A stretch of 64,000 bases of DNA, from the NCBI GenBank assembly GCA_911728435.2, contig OU452212.1, positions 8,252,563 to 8,316,562 of the forward strand, written 5' to 3'. Positions 1-11,767 of this stretch are shown here, in pieces. The position numbers and the translations under genes are program-made. The stretch comes from Apoderus coryli. Its lineage: Eukaryota > Arthropoda > Insecta > Coleoptera > Attelabidae. Each line of letters opens with the position of its first letter. The first letter of the stretch is position 1. The notes beneath the pieces are model-generated. The model was not told the DNA's origin. It saw only the letters and a program-made list of their open reading frames with translations, and searched no databases.

Positions 1-374
1 TAAATATTTTAGTAGCTACTACATTATGTTTCACGAAAACATAAATATTCTCATAGGTTTCTCTCAACTTTTGGGGTCATCAATATAGAAACGGTTGTTC
101 TTAATTTTTTCTATCTATGTAAACAGTGCAGACGTACCCTTTTACCGTTTTTATGACAAACACATGGTTTTCGAGAGGGCAGAAAAGTTATCTGCTTAAG
201 TATTTTTCAAAGGTTTTAAAATTCATGTTTCTCAAAAGATAATAATATTATTGTTTGTATATCCTTTTCTTTGTTCAACTTTTGTGACATAAAGTACAAT
301 ATTTATGATATAAGAGTATTGTCGAAATACCTACTTACTCGTATTATTTAGATGTTAGATGATTATTGTATATT
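1..374. other. AT-rich stretch, nothing recognised
   Basis: There is no open frame of note and no recognised repeat. If the Nlg gene continues upstream, this is intron sequence of that gene. Confidence 0.4.
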
Positions 375-1996
375 TACAATAGGCTGGTCGGTTGGAAGAC
401 AGCTAAGATTATCCCTATCCTGAAGTCCGGCGCGTCATCTATTTATCAGTAATTATAGACCAATCTCGATCCTCTGTAATTTCTCAAAGGTGCTTGAGAT
501 CGTCATTTATAACAAGGTGTATCCACAGATTCAAAATAGATTTTCGAATAAACAACATGGCTTTTTGAACGGGCGATCGTGTACAACTAATCTTGCCGTG
601 TTCTCCGAGATTGTCTGTTCCGCTATGGATCGTCTACAACAGGTGGATGTGGTTTACACTGATTTTCGGAAGGCGTTTGATCGTATGGATCACTATCTGC
701 TATTGAGGAAATTGGGAGATTTCGGATTTTCTGAGCGGATGGTACGATTCTTTTGCTCATATCTTTTTGGTCGATCTCAGTTTGTGGAGTACGAGGGTTT
801 TAAGTCATCTACTTTTTCTTCTTCTTCGGGCGTGCCAACCTTGCTGTTTAATGTGTTTATTAACGACCTTCTTGAGACCTTCACTTGTGACAGCCTCGCT
901 TATGCGGATGACTTGAAGGTTTTTCTGCGTGTTGTCTCATATGAAGATTGTGAATTCCTACAGACCAATTTAAAGATCCTCTGCGATTGGTGTATCAGTA
1001 ACCGTTTAATGCTCAATGTCTCAAAGTGTTAGGTAGTCAGTTTCTCTAGACTTAAGAGCGCGTTGAACTCCAATTATTGCTTAAACGGTGTTTCCTTAGA
1101 AAGATTGAATGAGGTTAGGGACATGGGCGTCATTTTCGATCGAGAGTTTACCTTTTGAGCGTTGTTTCTGGTGCTAATCGTGTACTGGGTTGCATTATTC
1201 GAAATTGTCGTCAGTTTAATGATATTTTCACAATGAAGGTGCTATATTATGCATTCGTTAGGACAAAGTTGGAATTTGGTTCAGTTGTGTGGAGCCCCAT
1301 ATATGAAGTCCATATTCGATCTCTGGAATCAGTCCAGAGACGCTTTCTCAAGTATCTGGTTTTCAGACAGTATAATGTTTATCCACCGAGAGGAAGTGAC
1401 CACGCCGCCATGCTTCTGCGTTTCGAGATTCCCTCCCTCGAGTTGTGAAGAATTTTATGCGGAATTAAGATCTTGTATAAGATTTTACACGGTGCAGTGG
1501 ACTGTCCAGATCTTTTACAGGGGATAAAATTTCGTGTGCCCCGCCTAGAAGCCAGGCATGTTGCCCCGTTTACCATCGGTCCTTCCAGGACTAATGTATT
1601 GTCGCAAAGTCCGATATACTTCATGTGTGATTCCTTTAATCGGCATTGTGGTCACCTGGACATTAATTTTTCGTCTCTGTCTGCAATCACCAATAGCCTT
1701 CTTAATGGGTGATCATCGAGGGTTCTCAGGGGATGAATTGCTCTATAACATGGTAACATCTTTTTAGTCTGCAATTGTAAGTAAGTTTTATTATTTATTA
1801 TTATTTTATTATTATTGTTTTATTATTTATCATTATTATTTTATTATTTGTTATTACCTATATTGTGTTTATTATTTACTTTATATCAATCTTGTTTCTT
1901 TTATTTATATATAAAGTGTTATTTTGTGTTATGTGCTTTAGATTTTCCTGTAAATGGGTGTGACCTGTAGGAAATAAATGCTATTATTATTATATT
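375..1996 (+). mobile_element. 5'-truncated, decayed non-LTR retroposon (jockey/CR1-like RT)
   Basis: This is a LINE fragment. The frame at 490-1030 reads through RT fingers and palm: HGFLNGRSCTTNLA, then the first Asp motif VYTDFRKAFDRMDH, then an INDLL block and the catalytic box YADD near 900-910. The usual PQG before LLF is lost (SGVPTLLFNV), which marks a deletion. Further frames at about 1040-1450 continue as the thumb and C-terminal region (LNGVSLERL, ALEFGSVVWSP-like) but need frameshifts. The 3' end is marked by the sequence gaaataaatgc followed by an ATT-rich tail. The same architecture is seen in the copy at 51590-53331, so both probably belong to one family. The 5' end is truncated, and boundaries are approximate to tens of bases. 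It is non-functional. Confidence 0.85.
1788..1862. repeat. TTA/TTAT simple repeat
   Basis: An impure ATT/TTAT-rich tract lies inside the 3' region of the LINE fragment. It probably grew from the element's A/T-rich tail. Confidence 0.7.
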
Positions 1997-2819
1997 TAGG
2001 TAATTGGAGCGCTATTATGGTTTTTCCCAACCCAAACTATGATTATTATAGGGCTAGAAAAATTGTGCACTTCTAAAAGTTAGAACCGTTCTAGTTTTTC
2101 AAGAGTTCTGACGTACCTACTAGTTTTTATAAGTTAGATTAATTCTAGTTTTACTCTAATTCAAATGTAGGTACTAGTCTTATAAAGTTAAAGAATTATT
2201 TTAGGTATTTTAAGTTTTTGGACTTCTCAGATTTTTCAGATTTTTTCTATCTCTTTTAAGTTTCCCCACAAGTGTCAAGCAATTTGTGCCACCCTTTTTG
2301 CATTTTTTCATTTGAATTAATTATGGTGCCGTATATGTATACGAAATCCGTAACATAAATGTGTAGCCTACCTAACGAACAATAGCAATTCCATTGCATT
2401 ATCGCGCATTTTCGAGCCAGATTTCAAAAGCATTCGTTCGCTTTGGCAATCCGTAGTGTATATATGGGGAAATTGTTGCTTGGTTAATGTCAATAATATT
2501 AACAGTATGTTAACGTACAGCTGCCCATATATGTGGGGGATATTGTATCGACTGGTAAACAGATTTGCAATTAGCCCATATTACCCAATACTAGGATGAA
2601 GTATAAACCAAACTGTGTATAGCAAAACACAGTAAAATTGATAGCTGTTAGATTATCGGCAAATTAGATGCGATTAATAAATGAGTACTGTGAAAGGACA
2701 TATTTAGCCATAGACATATGAAATGAACAGGACCGGAGTTTGATTCTCATCATCATTAGCCATAGCCCATCCCTGTCTGTTAACGACAAAATAAATAAAG
2801 CAAACGCACCCAGTGAATT
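1997..2819. other. AT-rich stretch, nothing recognised
   Basis: I saw no coding frame, RNA gene or clear repeat here. Confidence 0.4.
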
Positions 2820-3262
2820 TAATAATCAGATCCACTGTTGTAAAGTCAGAAACAATACGATTATATAATGACTCCTTAATCTCCAGAAAAGCTAACTGGA
2901 TGAAAACCCATGTTAATATTTTCTACGCCCTTTATATATTTATTCTTTGATATGGGAAACCTTGTTAACTCCCCAACTACCTATGCATATATAAGAATAG
3001 TCTGACATTTAATTTACATGAAGGTATTTCGATGTTCAAAAGTGAGACCACTCTGTAACTAAAACATCTGGTTATCTTTTCGACTAGAAAAAGTTCCTTT
3101 TCTATCAGTTCTTTATCACAGGCACCCAAGATATTATTTCCAGATGTTAAAATAAATATTAGACTTCGTTAGGTATAAAACTAAGAGAAAATATCTATAA
3201 ACCACCCAACTACTATCCATGATACCAGTGGCGTGGTGTCTTGTTACAGTAACATCAAATGT
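2820..3262 (+). repeat. Dispersed repeat family, copy A
   Basis: This block shares ordered segments with copies at 16560-16856 and 33840-34800. The segments are an acaatacgattatata block, a ccctttatat-ttattctt block, gaaggtatttcgatgttcaa, gaccactct, a ctaagaga-atatctata block, and the closing ataccagtggcgtggtg followed by tcttgttaca. The shared closing motif suggests one terminus of a non-autonomous DNA element. No coding capacity is visible and the class is not identified. Confidence 0.7.
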
Positions 3263-3834
3263 ACAATCTTTCCCCATCGATTTACACTCGATGTGTTCTA
3301 CATCTACATGTTGTGACTTATTATTATTTGGCTTATATAACAGCGGAATATAGTTATATAACTGGGTTTTGCTACAACCATCAGCCTAACTGAAATTAAA
3401 TGAAATTTAAGTTAACACCGAAAAAGGAATGAGAGAAGTGTGTATAGAGGTACATTTTAAATGAAAAATTTCTTTTGCTCAAGCAAAGAGGAAATATGCG
3501 TTTTATTAAAGCGTTTTTATGATTTATTTCAAGTGTCTTTCTTTGGAAATAGTTTTAGTAGGACAAGGGAATTAGAAACTTATTAAATATTTTAGTAAAT
3601 AGGATTGGCCCAAGAAAAGTAATTTTGTTTTTTGTGAAAAAGCGGAAATGATTATGTATTATCATTTTAAGCATATCTGCATTGTCTCTCCGTAACTCTA
3701 GAGGGGTGACAGAAGCAGAAAGAGGTGTATTCTCGAATAATTATAGAAACCTTTATAATCAATTAATAGGATTCCTTCTGACGCTCAAAAGATGAAGAAG
3801 ACGTCCTTCTATATAATAACATATATTCCCATAT
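3263..3834. other. AT-rich stretch, nothing recognised
   Basis: No feature is supported here. Confidence 0.4.
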
Positions 3835-4085
3835 AATTGGTTTACTTTCTCCGGCTTATCAGGTCGTGTCTAATTCAGTTTCTGGTTCAATATATTGAGC
3901 TTGAGAATTGTAGATCATTGACATTCTTTGGTGCTCCACAAGGGTCCAACCTGGGATCTCTTTTGTTTAATGTTTAAATCAATGATTATTCTATCTTAGT
4001 GTGGCATGCCTATCACGAAAGCATACTTGCTACTCAGTTACCTATCCATTTAACTGGATGTTTTATATTCCCAGAGGAGTGGGTT
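3835..4085 (+). pseudogene. Reverse transcriptase remnant
   Basis: Translation on the + strand gives FGAPQGSNLGSLLFNV, a stop, then INDY at about 3928-3985. This is the PQG...GPLLF...IND block between the first and second Asp motifs of non-LTR reverse transcriptases. Residues before it (QFLVQYIELENCRSLT) fit the same domain. The catalytic box is not seen. The fragment stops where the oppositely oriented LINE at 4087 begins, so that element may have inserted into it. Confidence 0.7.
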
Positions 4086-4086
4086 T

Positions 4087-4110
4087 CAAATCAAATCAAA
4101 TCAAATCAAA
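4087..4110. repeat. CAAAT pentamer repeat, tail of the LINE
   Basis: Four perfect CAAAT units and a partial unit lie directly at the 3' end of the minus-strand LINE. The position fits a target-primed 3' tail. Confidence 0.85.
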
Positions 4111-6020
4111 ATCTTTATTTTCCATAAACTGCAATTGCAGTGTAGAAATTGTCATACAGTATAAGTAGGTATATACACAGTACAAATACATAAACACATC
4201 TCCGCCACAATACAAATAAATAATATACAAATGAGGGCAGTTACGATATATACAATATCCAAACATTGATACACAAAACAAACATATAAACAACAAACAT
4301 AGAAAGATCTTACAAATTTCTACAATCACAAAACTCACTTAGGCTATAAAAGGCGTGGGAAGTTAACATAGTTTTCAAGGTAAATTTAAATGTATTAATA
4401 GTAGATACTTCCTTTAATGCTCGAGGCAAATGGTTATGTAATTTAACCGGCAATACTAGTGGACTCTTGGCCACTAAAGATAATCTGTGTCGGGGAATCC
4501 GAAAATTAAAATTCTCACGCAAAGCATATGGTGAACCACTAAATAGTGCATAATTCTTCAAATACATAATACTGTTAAAAATGTACAGGCAAGGCAGGGT
4601 TAGAATGTTTAAGGCAGGAAAGAGTGTGCGACAAGAGTACATTTTAGACTTGAACAACATTGTTCTGACTATACGCTTCTGCATCAAAAAAACCTCATGT
4701 GCTCGAGGAGAATTAGCCCAACAAATATTAGCATAATTTATACATGTATGCAAAATAATAATTCTTCAATAAAGTGAAACTAATTTCAGACCGCAGGCGC
4801 CATATCACAAAACAATAGACGGATAACTTCTTCAGAACATGATCCACCTGGTGTGATCAAGTGAGCTGGGGGTCCAGGTAGACGCCCAGGTACTTGGCCA
4901 CATTACTCTGTTCAATAGTTTTATTGTTAATACGAACTAAAAGACTTTTATTGAGATCCCGTGTTGAAAAGACCAATAACTCGGTTTTATCTTGATTTAA
5001 AATTAAATTATTTTGACTGCAATAATCTTGCATCCCAATGACAAGCTTATGCGAATTCTTACTCAACTCACCAAAGTCGTGGCTGGAAGCTAAGGCCGCC
5101 GCATCATCGGCAAACAGGACCATAAAATTTCCAGCAAAATAGGGGAAAATGTCCTGAATAAAACCTATAAAAAGCAAGGGACCCAACAAACTGCCCTGAG
5201 GCACTCCAGTGCTAGTAAACCTGGAGTCAGATTTATATAATCTTGATCCCTCCCTAAGGGCTGTCACTTGTTCTCGAGCTGTTAAAAAAGACCGAAGCCA
5301 ATCGAGAGGTATCCCACGAACCCCAACGGTATAATATTTTTCCAAAAGCAAATTTATGTCAACAACATCGAAGGCCCGTTGAAGATCGTAAAATAACCAT
5401 GCTGTCTCTCTCTTACATTCCATATTCAAAAGAATTTCCTTATATAAAGTCATGACTGCATGCTGCTTGGAAAGGCCCTTCCGAAATCCAAATTGCAACG
5501 AATTAAAAAAATTAATTTTTTCCAAAAATGAAAGCAATCTGATATAGAATGCTCGTTCAAATATCTTTGAGAAAACAGACAATAATGCTATTCCACGGTA
5601 GTTTTTTATCTAGTGGATATCATTTCTCTTATGAAGAGGAATAATCACCGATCTCTTAAGAGATTCAGGAAAGCAGCCTGAGCTGAATGACAGATTTATC
5701 AGGTAAGTTACTGGTTCAAGAATATATTCTACAACGTTCCTCAGCACCGAACAAGGTATGCCATCGAAACCAGCGGAAGGCTTTTTCGTTACACTATCAA
5801 GAACACCTCAGAACACGGAAACAGACACATACTATACTGCGAAAAACCCGAATCCGAACCAATATAGTCAATATAGTAATTGTTAAATGAATTTACTGCT
5901 ATGGCTTTATCAGTAATTTTTTGCCCGTTTTCACCAATGTAATAATCTGGAAGTTTTTTATTGTTGGTGACTCCTGTTTCATTTTTTATTAGTTGAAGTG
6001 AGTTTCCAATAGAATTGTAT
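4087..6020 (-). mobile_element. Decayed non-LTR retroposon, RT and C-terminal region
   Basis: Read on the minus strand, the fragment starts near 6020 with a linker region (YIGENGQKITDKAIAVNSF) and an RT finger block (AGFDGIPCSVLRN, LKRSVIIPLHK). It continues past a stop at about 5610 into a long frame, 5582-4857. That frame holds FGFRKGLSKQHAV, the first Asp motif FYDLQRAFDVVD, STGVPQGSLLGPLLF and the catalytic box FADD, and ends in KYLGVYLDPQL. The C-terminal part follows at 4753-4310 in another frame. The 3' end carries a TTTGA-type tail (CAAAT repeat on the + strand). At least one stop and one frameshift make it dead. The clade is jockey/CR1-like by motif; exact assignment needs a tree. 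Confidence 0.88.
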
Positions 6021-8730
6021 TAAAAAACGAATAATGTTACATCCAATTAAAAATTTTTTGTTATAGACGCTCGGGACTCCGGACTTGAAAGTATGTAGTT
6101 ATTATTAAGAAGTTTAAATATGAAGTTGTTTTAAATAGGTACAAGTCATTTGCGTAAATTGTAGAACAAAAATCAAAAATATATTACACAAGGGGCATAG
6201 ATTCGTATTTAAAATTTAAGGTGGGAAGGCGATACAGTATTGAAATGCAATTGAAGCGAGTAGGATAGGTAGATAACTGTGTACGCGTGATAGGCAATCG
6301 AATAAGGTTCGGTTATTGATAGGAAAGGTATAATTCGATATTATGCATTGAGCCGCCTTCATGCATTGCTAGATGGAGTTTGGTCCTGATAAAAAAGGTA
6401 AACAAGCAACATTATCATCCGCTAAATGTTGTTACAAAAAGTAAGACATCCAGGCACATTTTTGACTCTGGATACACCATCAATGGAGAGATGGGTAGGG
6501 TTAATTTGTAATGATTTTTTACCACTAGATATTTTTCTCTGTGCATCATTCTATATACCTATTTTGAGATGCAAAATCATCATATTCAATAAATTATACC
6601 TATAGGTAACATAAAATTTGTTTCCATATATATTTCAGCTTTGCTAGATACACAAAAAAAAATAGGTAAAATATATATGCTGCTATTACGGTACGTTTAC
6701 GTGATAAAACTACAGAAACATCTTATTAAATTTTATCTCTGACTATAAAATAAAGTTATATTAAAATATTTCCCCTGTTAAAGTGATATAAATACAATTT
6801 AATAACAACGATAATTTCCTTCCGTGTTTTTACCAGATTTGATGATGATAACTTTAAATGCATAAAAGTCATCTGAATTTAAATATTTTTATGTAATTGG
6901 AACGTTGAGTGGAGTTTTTTTTCCGTGTTTGTGGCTTCTAGCGTCCGAACCAGGTACTGAACTACTGTGATCATTGGAGATAGTTCAAATGGCAACCTTT
7001 TCTGACACTTACTGTCAGCTGTAACTTATAAGTCTATCAGTTACAACCTACCTATGTAATTTTATTTTCAACTACGAATTATTTTGTAACTGACTATTTT
7101 TACAATGACACAACTTTAAAATAATTGTAAACTTCCAACTGACACATATAACTAAGTTTTGCCAAGGCTGAAATCATAAATAGTTGCGATTGTGTTGAAG
7201 AAATTCCTATACAATGTGTGATAGCTGTTTACTTTCCTTTATAGGAAAAAAAAAATTGAGATAAGAACGGATATAGATCAAGGTGGAAGTCTGTGTGTAA
7301 ATAGGCAAAGTGTCAAATTGGCCTCCGTATCAGTACATTCGCTGGACGTACTTGCCTCCAATTCGGAGGCAACTGCGAAATTTCGGAGGCAAGTTGGTAC
7401 CCCCGTGTATAAGTAGTTTCAATGATTAGAATTGAACAAAGAAGGCCAATGCCGAACATTGTGGTGGAAGCCACTTAGCCACTTACATATATACAGTTTA
7501 GTTCGAGAAAAAAAAATCAGGTGGCGCCCTAGACATACACACATATACAAACTTTATGTGAGCTGAACGAAGTTGCCTCCATACATCTAATGAACCTACT
7601 GACCTCCGTAACAATTTTGAACTTGCTTGAAACGATTAAGAGATTAGGTTATATAATTTTGATTATAATATATCTTGTCGGGGAAGTTTTGGGGCGACTG
7701 TTGCGTTCACATTCAGTTATTTTATTTTCCTTTGTTTTTTAATTATAAATAAGTAATAATTGTACATGATTCTATATTTCAACCAAAACCCAAATTCAAT
7801 GTATTTTCATAATGTGTTTCAATGGCAGTTAATAAATTTGCGCGTGTATGTTGGCGTTTAGGGACGAGTTAAACTACTATTGGTTTGTGTCGGGCAGAGC
7901 GTTTTAGATTGTTTATAACAATATAATAGCTTAATCGATTTTTCTCTTGAGCTAGAAGCTCTCAAAACACACAACTGCTTTTTTAAGACGCTACTGGTAC
8001 CAAGCACTACACTATACATATTTCTAAATAAATTTGAATGAAAATTCATTTCCCAAACACTGTGGACTTTCAATTGTCCTATTGTGCAACCAAAAAAGAA
8101 ATTAACAGAACGAATAATGAATAATTCAACGTCACTCAAGCGCAAAAAAAAAAAAATAAAACAACAAACTGGCAACACTGAATATTTCCCTCTCATTCTA
8201 GACGAACATAACATATATATTTTATCGGTAACCAAACACTACAGAATACTAATTTGTTAGTTTTCCCAAAAACCAGTGAAATATTGCTTTAATGGTAAAT
8301 AATCGGAACTGATGCGGCTGGTATTTTGCAGAATAACAGATATAGGCGAGAGTTATTTATTTTGTGGGGCGTTGTTTTAGTTAAAACAAGGATTTTACTG
8401 TGTGATTTTCTCTGTGAGGCAAAGTTTTCGCATTTTCTAAAGTATTACTCTTGTAAACTATGCTAAAACCAAACTGGTATAGTTTATCCAAAGTTAATTT
8501 ATATGGCAACATTCATTTCAAGTACTTACGCCACAATAACAAAAAAAAAAAAACAATTAGAATGAAAGATCCGATTTGGTTCTCTATGACCTTGAACTGT
8601 ACTAACGGCGGAAATGTCAGGGAATATATTTCAAACGCATGAATTGCAACTTGTCAATATGCCAGATTTCCGCCGTTAGCCCAGTTGAAAACAAAACGAA
8701 CTTATGCGTTAATTCTCCTATTTTTTTCAG
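6021..8730. other. Non-coding, probably intron upstream of the first visible Nlg exon
   Basis: No supported gene was found. At 7351-7371 an 8-bp inverted repeat (TTGCCTCC / GGAGGCAA around five bases) sits in a stretch where the word gcctcc or its complement recurs (7322, 7353, 7365, 7385, 7572). A minus-strand frame of 125 codons at 7858-8235 has no recognisable domain. The bases before 8731 form a pyrimidine-rich acceptor ending in cag. Confidence 0.5.
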
Positions 8731-8886
8731 CTAGTGGTGATGAAGAACCAACACCTTTACCTTGTATAGTATTCGTACATGGTGAAAGTTACGAATGGAA
8801 TTCAGGAAATCCTTACGATGGCACTGTGCTGGCTTCCTCAGGCAGAATTATTGTGGTTACTATTAATTTTAGACTAGGAGTTTTAG
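8731..8886 (+). CDS. Nlg: Neuroligin, first visible exon (esterase-like domain)
   Basis: This exon encodes residues 1-51 of the visible protein, numbered from the Ser codon at 8733, plus the first base of a split Gly codon. It reads LPCIVFVHGESYEWNSGNP and IIVVTINFRLGVLG, the strand and oxyanion-loop region of the alpha/beta-hydrolase fold shared by cholinesterases and neuroligins. The acceptor is a T-run ending in cag at 8730; the donor is gtaagt at 8887. It enters with two bases of a split codon and leaves in phase 1. The product is a postsynaptic adhesion protein that binds neurexin across the synapse. The preceding exons, including the signal peptide and the N-terminal strands, are not visible in the window. 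Confidence 0.93.
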
Positions 8887-9297
8887 GTAAGTCATGTTAC
8901 GTTTATAAAGTTAACACAAGATTTGAATTTGCCGCCATTTATGCAGCAAATCGCCAGCTGACAGTTTATAGGGTTAGTAAAAATGGAGCGTTACACGATA
9001 GAACAATGTGTCTTCATTATTCAACAATATTTCAAAAATAATAAAAGGTTGGCGGAGCAGTTCGAAATTTTCATACAAAATATGTTCGCAATAGTGTTTT
9101 AACTTTTAACAGATGGTGATAAGAGTAATGTGTTTTGATTAAACTGATTGCTAACATGCAGACTAAACGCACGCATTAATACAGGATGAAAAACACCGAG
9201 CGTTTTTTGATTTCACATCATTTTTTTCCTGAAGTAGTTATTTTTGTTACAAGAACCCTAAAATGGAGTTTTTCAGGATAAATTAATACTATAATCT
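8887..9297. other. Intron sequence, nothing recognised
   Basis: This is the start of the 6.4-kb intron. An open frame runs on from the exon to 9041, but it lies past a perfect donor and is not taken as coding. Confidence 0.5.
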
Positions 9298-10040
9298 CAA
9301 AATTACTAAAAGCTCTTAGTTTTTTCACAAAATGTATAAAAGTAACGCAGTATCATTGAAAAGTAATTTTAAATATCAAAATTTACATGTCAATTATTTT
9401 CTCGCATAACTTTTCAACTCGTACTGGTAATATAATACTTTGTACATCATGTGAAGCGTAATATAATTGTGGATCATAAATTATAGACTCAACATTACTA
9501 AAAGCTCTTACTTGTATACAAAATGTCCCACAGTAACGCAGTATTATTGAAAAACGATTCTGGACGATACAAATTTCTGTCAACTATTTTCTCGCATAAC
9601 TTCTGAACTCGCACTGGTAATGTAATAAATTTTACATCATTAGAAGCGTAATATGATTCTAGATCAAAAATTATGGACTCAAAATTACTAAAAGCTGTTA
9701 CTTTTTATACAAAATGTATAAAAGTAACGCAGTGTTATTTAAAAGTGTATCAACATTTCTGTCAGTTGTCTTGCATAACTTTTCAACTCCTACTGGTAAA
9801 CTGATGATTTGTACGTAATTTGAAGCGTTATACAACTCTGGATCAAAAATGATTGCTTCAAAATTACTATAAGCTCTTATTTTTACACAAAATTTACAAA
9901 AGTAAAGCAGTATCATTGAATAGTAACTCTGAAAGATAAAAATATTGATGTCGACTGTTTGTTCGTAGAATTTTTAAACCCTCACTGGTAAAGTGGTGAT
10001 TTTTACGTCACATGAACGCTGCATCAACGAAATCCGTGGA
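9298..10040. repeat. Four-unit tandem repeat, about 180-192 bp per unit
   Basis: The landmark attacta followed by aagctctta recurs at 9302, 9494, 9684 and 9863, giving spacings of 192, 190 and 179. Each unit also carries aaagtaacgcagt, gcataact, actggtaa and a gaagcgt block. Units are perhaps 70-80 percent alike by eye. On the minus strand two units keep an open frame with related peptides (IIYDPQLYYASHDVQ and IIFDPELYNASNYVQ). The repeat lies wholly in an Nlg intron. Confidence 0.85.
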
Positions 10041-11517
10041 GGCCATTTGCTCGATGTGCTATACCAGAAATAACCATATCCTATGTACTTTATGGTTCAA
10101 TAAAAAACTTACAATCAAAAGACTAAAAACTCTGTTTTCTATTTAATTCAAATCTTGCATTAATTTTGGGAAACTCTTTATTTTTAAGACACCAATAAAA
10201 TGACTTGGTCGTTTTTACAACATACTTTGGATATAAAATTGTTAGAATTTGTGTTGTCAGCATAACAATACATAAAGTTGAAGTTGCTGCTTATGTATAT
10301 ATTTTTTTCATTAGACGCTGTATGGGTAGTTGTTGAGAAAGTAAATGAGTTCGTGCTTTTTCTAAAGTTTGAAAAAATTAGTCTCATTTATTCGGTAAAT
10401 ATACAACAGCATATTTTTATATGAAGGCATATTTTATACGATATTTGATGTCCAAGCATTTTCGATCGAATATACAGATGAAACGAATATACAGCGTGTC
10501 CTTATTTTATTAAAAGTTCATATCAAAGGAGACATTTTTTTTTCAAAATAATTCACATTGCAAACTATCTAGACAGATGAACCTTATAATAATTTTCATC
10601 CTCGACTTTTTGTTATTTTTAGTTTGAAAATCAAAAGCTTCAGGCTATTTTAAACAAAAAAGGGACCTTAAAATGATTGTCGAATTCTTCTAGATATGCC
10701 CATTTGGTTTCCAAACCCATTAGAGCTGCCTGGAATTCGTTCGCAACGCTAAAAATCATCTACGGATTGATTGTGACTTTAAATAACCCCAACCACGAAA
10801 ACCCTTCGGATTTATGTCGGGAGACCTTATGTTATTTAAAAAATAAGGACTTCAGTCAATCGATGAGCCTGGGCATAAGGCAATTTCTGTTACTACTTAT
10901 CGAGGTTCTCCTTCCTTAGATAACGCGCATTGAAACAAAGTTTACCATGAACTTCCTTAACAGAATGCTTTAATAGTAGATAGGCTTTGTTTTATTAAAT
11001 TTGGTGTCAAAGTCAGGATCCAAACAAATGACTGTCATTTAATTAAACTTTATTTGCCAAAGACAATATTCATGGATTATTTTTTCTTTATACCGCCCGG
11101 TGTTACTCCATTCGCATCTGAGTAAGAAGACAAGATTACAACTTAATTATATACCCTCTTTATTATTTAACACAATGAAGCTGAAATGTTTTACTCAAAT
11201 ATATAAATCGCGGTTTCTAGTGAAATATAATGGCTCTATATTAATGAATATGGCAACCTTGCAAAAATTTAATAGCAACAGTTAAAGCTCGCTGTGATAG
11301 GGAAGATGCGCGTATGTATAGTTGAATGTGCTTTTGTTCACCAGGCGTTTGGAGCTTTTGTCATGACTGATTGTTAAATTACTCCAGAATTATCGCTATT
11401 GTAGTAGAGTATAAAATATTGATTTTCAAGTTTTATGAATATTTCGTTGTAGGATTCTATGTTGGTTGTATTTCTGCTGTTTTTCCATACCTGGAACACT
11501 TCCCTTAGTCAATGTGT
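10041..11517. other. Intron sequence, no gene recognised
   Basis: The only landmark is tatacagcgtgtcc at about 10488, a variant of the acagggtg word seen elsewhere in the window. An 80-codon frame at 10677-10919 has no recognised domain. Confidence 0.4.
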
Positions 11518-11767
11518 TACGAGGGTTGCGTTTTATATTAAGGGATTTGGCAATCCAGGTGTTGCAATCTAGCAACTGACAGCTCTATCGTAAAGTTGGA
11601 CATTTTTGAGGTTATACGTACTGTAAACAACACATATAGCGCTCGTATGTCAAAACGTTCTGAGTACGTATAACCTCGAAAATGTCCAACTTTACGATAG
11701 AGCTGTCAGTTGCCAGATTGCAACACCAGGGTTGCCAAATCCCGAAATATAAAACGCAACCCTCGTA
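11518..11767. mobile_element. Palindromic MITE built from mariner 5' ends
   Basis: Flanked by TA (11518-11519 and 11766-11767), the element begins cgagggttgcgttttatat and ends with the reverse complement. The left arm of about 100 bp and the longer right arm, about 145 bp, are both near-identical to the 5' end of the mariner at 26011, so the same end is present twice in opposite orientation. No part of the transposase is included. The structure would fold into a long hairpin. The TA flanks fit Tc1/mariner-type insertion. Confidence 0.92.

Noticed and set aside
7858..8235. 125-codon minus-strand ORF
   Set aside because: It has low complexity, no domain and no supporting context. This length is expected by chance in 64 kb.
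8887..9041. Extension of the first visible Nlg exon
   Set aside because: The frame stays open but lies beyond a perfect gtaagt donor, and the downstream exon joins in phase with homology across the junction.
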